Shown here piece by piece: positions 59,304 to 64,000 of a stretch of DNA of 64,000 nucleotides. The first letter of the stretch is position 1. Each line of letters begins with the position of its first letter. Source of the DNA: Gordonia sp. UBA7599 (lineage in GTDB: Bacteria > Actinomycetota > Actinomycetes > Mycobacteriales > Mycobacteriaceae); assembly GCA_002477755.1 (NCBI GenBank), contig DLKD01000038.1:1-64000 (forward strand), given 5' to 3'. The translations under genes were made by a program, and so were the position numbers. The notes beneath the pieces are model-generated. The model worked only from the letters and a program-made list of their open reading frames with translations. It was not told the origin of the DNA and searched no databases.

Positions 59304-62085
59304 GGAGGGTGCCCTGGGAGCCGGTGGTTCCGGCACCGCGGGCAATGTCGTTCCAGGCGGCACCGAGTTGGTTGAAGTCGACGGCGAGCGCCGTCTTCTT
59401 CCGGTCCTCGGCCAGCTTGAAGAGCAAACCGGCCAGCTCCCGGCACAGATCACGGTCGACGGTGGACGGGACCTGACCAAGCAGGGCCGAGGCGGCGGGA
59501 ATGCCATCGGTCGCCAGCGCACGGGTCAAGTGCATGACGACCTCCCACTGACTGATCGCGTCATCGCCGGCGGGGTCGTAGTCGGCGGGCATGTCGCGTG
59601 GGGCGATCAGTGCCACCTTGCCGCCGCCCTTGGTGAGGATGCCGGAGCGTTCGAGGTGGTCCAACGAGATGCGGCCGGTGGCGTTGGATTCGGCGTCGCC
59701 GAACGGCCCGGTATCGAAGGCGTACAGGCGGAACCAGGTGAGGGCGTATCGGGTCTCGTCATCGAAGTCATTGACCATCTCCTCAAGCACTTCATCAAGG
59801 ATCACGTTGATGCGTTGCAATGCGCTGCGAACAGTCATGGGTGATCCGTCGTCATTCATGACCCGGCTGTAGCGCGAGAAGACCGTCATTCCTGGGCCGA
59901 TTGCGGCTTGGCGTCGGTCCACGGGGGCAATCGAGCCCTGCTGCAGTTCCCGAAGCTTCTGCGGCAGTTCGGCTTTCAGTGCTGCAGTGAAACCCCGACG
60001 GTCGATGCGGGGAGCGTCCTCGGGTCGCGGGCGGAGGGCAAGGACGATGGAGGAGGCGAGGGCATTGGTGCCGTGGCTGAGCATGCGATTGCCGAGTTCG
60101 GAGCGCATGGGCCAGGTGGCGGTGATCTGCCAGCCCGACTGAATCATGCCCTCCAGCAGAGTCTCCCAGCCGGTGGATACTTTCCCGTCCTTCGAGGTGT
60201 CCTGCTGTTTGAAGGCGTAGTAGACGGTGATGGGAAAGTCGGGGAGTGCGTTCTCGCGGGCCCGTCGGAAGACTTCGCGGAATCCGTCCTCGAAGAATTC
60301 GTGAGCGCCCTCTCGACCTCCGTGCCGATAGGGATTGGCGACGAGCTCTTCGGCCTTCGGTACGAGCATGGTGGAGAGCAGGTTGGGATGCACATCCCTG
60401 AGTGAGCGTCGTAGCCATACGTAGAAATAGTCGGAGAGATCTGAGTAGCCGATGTTGTCGTAGTAGGGCGGGTCAGTAGACAGGAGATGACTTAGATGGC
60501 GCTCCTGCGCTGATGCCTGGATTGCGTCGCCAGTCCCGCTGCCGATCCATGACGCCAACGATTCCGCCGCCCACTCAAGCTGCCCGCGAAAGTTGCCCGT
60601 GGATGACGAGAACAGGTTGGATTCGGCGAAGTCCCAGTTCATTGGGAGAGCCTGCCGCGCGAACGCGTTTCGGATCTTCGATGCCGATGAGTCCCAGCTG
60701 GAGATCGTTGAGGAACGGTCGACAGTCCTGCTCACTGCAAAACCCATGTAGGTCGCCACCGCATCGGCGTAGGCGGCGGCACTGGTACCGCCGGCTTCGA
60801 GGCGATCGCCTTCTGGCATGCCGGAAACCAGGGCGTCGTGCAGGATTCGTTCCCGGGCCTCGCCGACGAGATCGCTGAAGGTGGTGAGTGCGGTCAACTG
60901 GCGCGGAGTGAAGAGGTCCGCGAAGGTCGTCATCCCGTAGTTCGGTGTCTTGAAGTCGCGCGGGTTCTTGGGGAGGTCGCCTGCGGGAACGTCCGTCGGA
61001 CGTGGAACGTCAGCCGCCTGCTCGTGCTTGATGGTCGGCGCGAGGTAGACCCTTCGTCGATCCCCTTCGGCCACCGTCGCCATGAGCTGAGCTCCCATCC
61101 GACCGGCCTGTCCTTCGGCGCGGATGTATTTCAACTCGACGGCCGACCCGCAGCGCACACAGGTCGCGCCCCGCCGTCCGACGGTCCCGTCGGTCTCGGC
61201 CGTCGGTGCCTTCGCCGGATCATGGCCGATCTCGAAGCGCACGGTCTTGCCGTCGATGACCGGCACGACGTAGGCCTCCTTGCCCTTCTTCTTGCCCAGC
61301 CACCACGAGCGCACCAGCGGCATGGCGATGCGGCATTCAGGGTTGGGGCAGGTGACCGTGCGCGCCCAGATCCACGCGATTACCGTTGCCTCGGTGCCAT
61401 CGGGGAGTATCGCCTTCGGGTACAGGTGACCGATGCGCTTCTCCGCCTCGTCGCGCATCCACTGGCCGTACCGGCGGACGTCTTCGGCGAGGCCGGTGGC
61501 GCGCGGCCACTCCTGGAAGGTCTCGTCGGCGGCACCGGGGAACACCGGGCGCCGACCGGCGAACTTCGGTGGGATCTCGATCAGTGCCTTGTTGATGAGC
61601 ACCGCGACCGGATTGAGGTCGGAGGCGTGGGCCTCCAGGCCGAGGCGCTGCGCCTCCAGCGGGATGGTGCCACCGCCGGCGAAGGGGTCGAGAATGGGCG
61701 GCGGGTTGCCGTCAGTCGAGTCCAGGATCTTCTGGTGTGCTTCACGCAGCAGAGCCTCGTCGTTGGAGTTCTCCCAGACGACCAGTCGTTCCATGAGTTC
61801 GAACAGCCTTTTGCGCTCCAACTCCTGGTCCTCGATGGTGGGGTACAGGTCGGGGCGCGATGCGGGATCGTCGACGAGCTGGGCGAAGAGTACGGCTCGG
61901 GCTGCTGCGAGGGGTCGGCGGGCCCACCACAGGTGCAGCGTCGACGGGTGACCGTGCCGGATCGACTTTTCCCGTGCCGACTCCTCGTTGATCTTCTGCA
62001 GCGGGATGCTGACTTCAATGAGCTTGCGTCGCGCGACGGCCGGAACCGGCAGATCAACATGTTGTGCAGAGTCGGACACAGGCAC
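59299..62085 (-). CDS. DUF1156 adenine-specific DNA methyltransferase
   Basis: 928 aa from GTG 62085 (GTG 62079 also plausible). DUF1156 N-terminus: RRKLIEVSIPLQKINEESAR, then HGHPSTLHLWWARRPLAAAR. SAM-binding motif I ILDPFAGGGTIPLEAQRLGL at about 131-150; catalytic motif IV STDPPYYDNIGYSDLSDYFY with DPPY at about 538-541, the N6-adenine (or N4-cytosine) type. Between them, CPNPEC (about 246-251) and CVRC (309-312) supply the Zn-ribbon cysteines of COG1743. It would mark host DNA in a defence system so that the partner helicase/ATPase attack unmarked phage DNA. Starts 68 nt after the helicase stop. Confidence 0.92.
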   Translation of the reverse strand: MPVSDSAQHVDLPVPAVARRKLIEVSIPLQKINEESAREKSIRHGHPSTLHLWWARRPLAAARAVLFAQLVDDPASRPDLYPTIEDQELERKRLFELMERLVVWENSNDEALLREAHQKILDSTDGNPPPILDPFAGGGTIPLEAQRLGLEAHASDLNPVAVLINKALIEIPPKFAGRRPVFPGAADETFQEWPRATGLAEDVRRYGQWMRDEAEKRIGHLYPKAILPDGTEATVIAWIWARTVTCPNPECRIAMPLVRSWWLGKKKGKEAYVVPVIDGKTVRFEIGHDPAKAPTAETDGTVGRRGATCVRCGSAVELKYIRAEGQAGRMGAQLMATVAEGDRRRVYLAPTIKHEQAADVPRPTDVPAGDLPKNPRDFKTPNYGMTTFADLFTPRQLTALTTFSDLVGEARERILHDALVSGMPEGDRLEAGGTSAAAYADAVATYMGFAVSRTVDRSSTISSWDSSASKIRNAFARQALPMNWDFAESNLFSSSTGNFRGQLEWAAESLASWIGSGTGDAIQASAQERHLSHLLSTDPPYYDNIGYSDLSDYFYVWLRRSLRDVHPNLLSTMLVPKAEELVANPYRHGGREGAHEFFEDGFREVFRRARENALPDFPITVYYAFKQQDTSKDGKVSTGWETLLEGMIQSGWQITATWPMRSELGNRMLSHGTNALASSIVLALRPRPEDAPRIDRRGFTAALKAELPQKLRELQQGSIAPVDRRQAAIGPGMTVFSRYSRVMNDDGSPMTVRSALQRINVILDEVLEEMVNDFDDETRYALTWFRLYAFDTGPFGDAESNATGRISLDHLERSGILTKGGGKVALIAPRDMPADYDPAGDDAISQWEVVMHLTRALATDGIPAASALLGQVPSTVDRDLCRELAGLLFKLAEDRKKTALAVDFNQLGAAWNDIARGAGTTGSQGTLL

Positions 62086-62153
62086 CCCTTGGTGAGATGA
62101 GCAGAACGTTCCAGCCTACCGCACAATACGATGTGTGTCCGACGCGACTGCGA

Positions 62154-64000
62154 TCAGTGCGGCGGATGTCCCTTGACCCAGACCTTCTTCCACTGCAACT
62201 GCACGCCTGCGACGTCGGCATCGCCGAGGTGGACGTCGCTGAAGTAGTCGGTCAGATAGCGGATCTCATCGTGTACGGGGCCCTGCGGGCTCACCGACAC
62301 CAGCACCAGCCGGTGCTGCGGTCCGGTGTTCAACGCATGCAGCACCTCGTTGTAGGACACGAAGACGCTGTCCGCACCTTCGACGCGGCCCTTGACCTCC
62401 AGGAAGACCGTCGGCTCGGCGGTGCCCGGCGTCGTCGAGCGGATGTCGAAACCCTTGTTGTTGTGCGCCATCTCCTCGGGTTCGCGGCCCAGCGAGCGCT
62501 CGGACGCCAATGCCAGGTCGACGGCGCGGCGCTCGCTCACCGTCGTATCGCGGGCGTACTGGGCGATTGACCCGCCGAGCATTCCGGCGGGGATGACCAG
62601 CATGACTGCGGCCAGCTCGGGGAGCTTCGCAGTCAGCGCCCGCTGCCGGTCCAGTTTCGCCAAGCGACGGTCAAGGCGCAGCTCGAGATCCTCGGCGCGT
62701 GCCGCCAGCGTGTCGGGGCTGTGTCGGCGCTTGCGGCGACCCCCGCCGGTCGCATCCTCCTCGCGCAGCCGCGCGACCTCGCCGTGCAGATGGTTGATTT
62801 GTCCGTGCAGGCGCGAGCGCACCGCATCGGCGGTCCGGTCGATCTCAGGAACCAATCGGGCACGCACCTGTGCCAAATGCTCGGGTTGGGCGGTGCCCGC
62901 TGCCCAGCCCATCGCGGTATCGGCCAAACCGCCGGCGATCCAGCCGGACGTCAGTGCGCGATCAGCGGCACGGCGAGCCGCGGCCCGATCCGTAGCGGAG
63001 TCCAACGGGGCGAGATCGAGATGGGGTGCGGGCCCGGCGTCGACGGTGGTTCCGTCGGATCGAAGCTCGACGAAACTGAACCTTTTGCTCACCACATGCC
63101 CGGTGCCGTCGACGATCTCGCCGGTCAAGGCGACGATCACCCGCGGCTGATCGCCCGGATCGGACTGGTCGAACAGGAGCGCGCCGCCGCGCAGCTCGTC
63201 GAAACCCCGCTCGATCGTCGTGTCGACCACCGCGTCGAGCAATGGATGTCCGGGTGCCAGCAGGTCGATGCGGTGGCGCACGCCTTCTGCGGCGGCGGGT
63301 TCGAACGCCACCCGCTCATAGGCCCGCACGACCGGTCGGCCCCCGTGTTCGCGTCGGACCGGTCGGTCACGCAGGACCAGCGGCACGTTGGAGATCTGGA
63401 ATTGCCCGTGCTCGCGCTTGGCAAGCCGGCCGCCGACCGCGCCGAAGGCGTCGCGGAAGAAACGTTCGATGTAGTGCGGCTGCAGCCGACGTGCCTGCGC
63501 CTCGTCCATCTCGCGGCGCAACTGCTCCAATTCGAGCGGGCCGAGGGTCTCCCGCGCGAGTGCACGGGATTCGACAAGGTCGCGGCACCCGTCGGCGACC
63601 GTCGCATCCACGACCCGCTCGATCTCCTCCAGCCGCTTCGGGTCGTCGCCGTAGCGAATCGCCTCCATCAGCAGCTCGCGCAGGGGCGTATCGGTGAATG
63701 ACTCGCCGAGGACGTCGAAGAGTTTGCCGTCGTAGGCGCGGCGCTGCTGCTCCATCTTCTCCAAGAGCCGTAAGTAGACCTGGCCCTCGCGGGTCTGATC
63801 GGCGACGACGTTCCACAACCGGCAGACCTGCTTCTGCCCGATGCGGTGGATGCGGCCGAAGCGTTGTTCCAGGCGGTTGGGGTTCCACGGCAGGTCGTAG
63901 TTGATCATCAGGTTCGCGGCCTGCAAATTCAGGCCCTCACCGGCAGCATCGGTGGCGACGAGGACTTTCCGTCGCGGATCGTTGGTGAACTGCTCGCGCA
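62154..64000 (-). CDS. SNF2-type helicase with C-terminal DUF3883-like domain (partial)
   Basis: Runs off the right edge; the last about 615 codons are present. Helicase motifs V and VI are seen: [20 protein letters not shown] then [20 protein letters not shown], with the GQ of the arginine-finger region. A long helical linker contains coiled-coil segments ([38 protein letters not shown]). The C-terminal part, [11 protein letters not shown] then [20 protein letters not shown], matches DUF3883, a PD-(D/E)xK nuclease-like domain (here FDI...EVKGR). This architecture fits the helicases of DISARM-like antiphage systems. First visible gene of the set with the methyltransferase and ATPase. Confidence 0.9.
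   Translation of the reverse strand, partial: REQFTNDPRRKVLVATDAAGEGLNLQAANLMINYDLPWNPNRLEQRFGRIHRIGQKQVCRLWNVVADQTREGQVYLRLLEKMEQQRRAYDGKLFDVLGESFTDTPLRELLMEAIRYGDDPKRLEEIERVVDATVADGCRDLVESRALARETLGPLELEQLRREMDEAQARRLQPHYIERFFRDAFGAVGGRLAKREHGQFQISNVPLVLRDRPVRREHGGRPVVRAYERVAFEPAAAEGVRHRIDLLAPGHPLLDAVVDTTIERGFDELRGGALLFDQSDPGDQPRVIVALTGEIVDGTGHVVSKRFSFVELRSDGTTVDAGPAPHLDLAPLDSATDRAAARRAADRALTSGWIAGGLADTAMGWAAGTAQPEHLAQVRARLVPEIDRTADAVRSRLHGQINHLHGEVARLREEDATGGGRRKRRHSPDTLAARAEDLELRLDRRLAKLDRQRALTAKLPELAAVMLVIPAGMLGGSIAQYARDTTVSERRAVDLALASERSLGREPEEMAHNNKGFDIRSTTPGTAEPTVFLEVKGRVEGADSVFVSYNEVLHALNTGPQHRLVLVSVSPQGPVHDEIRYLTDYFSDVHLGDADVAGVQLQWKKVWVKGHPPH

Noticed and set aside
59299..64000. Classical type I or type III restriction-modification system
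   Set aside because: There is no HsdS-like specificity subunit; the DUF1156 architecture with Zn-ribbon and the DUF499 partner differ from HsdM/Mod-HsdR/Res sets.

Overview
The window is high-GC DNA with dense gene packing, many GTG starts and frequent 4-nt stop/start overlaps. Its gene families point to a mycolic-acid actinobacterium (order Mycobacteriales): an MspA-type porin, a twin-arginine phospholipase C, two MMPL transporters, FadE/FadA lipid enzymes, DUF4333 and AfsR-like proteins, and a fadA3-SGNH-cbs-metB block arranged as in Mycobacterium. Gordonia or a close relative is my best guess; this is inference from gene content, not a database result.

Layout. 0-9.4 kb: porin, phospholipase C overlapped by a small secreted peptide gene, an SDR, membrane proteins of unknown function, a FadE5-like acyl-CoA dehydrogenase, a stand-alone trpF, a coiled-coil protein and an XRE regulator. 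9.3-14.0 kb: a complete high-affinity phosphate operon pstS-pstC-pstA-pstB-phoU behind a PHO box. 14-23 kb: a DrrAB-type ABC exporter converging on an AfsR-like regulator that follows a P450 and a small membrane protein, then a two-component system. 23-29 kb: lipoprotein, DNA glycosylase, F420-type oxidoreductase, two GNATs, a hydrolase, and a YncE-like secreted propeller with an iron-box-like site upstream. 29-32 kb: a paired acyl-CoA dehydrogenase operon and a tRNA with UAA anticodon. 32-37.7 kb: secreted GH3 glycosidase, a pirin-MarR-pirin operon whose second pirin is broken by an internal deletion, a DHFR-like reductase and a VapBC toxin-antitoxin pair. 37.7-49.5 kb: a kinase-fold/lipocalin-like pair behind a KstR-like box, MMPL+TetR, a BI-1/YccA protein, thiolase, SGNH hydrolase, and cbs-metB for reverse transsulfuration. 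49.5-55.5 kb: SRPBCC protein, secreted amidohydrolase, a second MMPL+TetR module with a clear palindromic operator, and an XRE regulator.

The most interesting part is the right end (55.5-64 kb). A SNF2-type helicase with a C-terminal DUF3883-like domain (cut by the window edge), a DUF1156 adenine-specific DNA methyltransferase with Zn-ribbon cysteines, and a Swt1-HEPN/DUF499 ATPase lie on one strand. A small ribbon-helix-helix-like gene is placed on the opposite strand between the methyltransferase and the ATPase, next to three 21-bp tandem repeats. This looks like a multi-gene DISARM/BREX-like antiphage system with its own possible small regulator.

A short dispersed palindromic repeat also occurs three times in 3' intergenic spaces (about 28.2, 31.9 and 36.95 kb). 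I saw no CRISPR array, rRNA, insertion sequence or prophage genes. No gene-free stretch exceeds about 300 bases.
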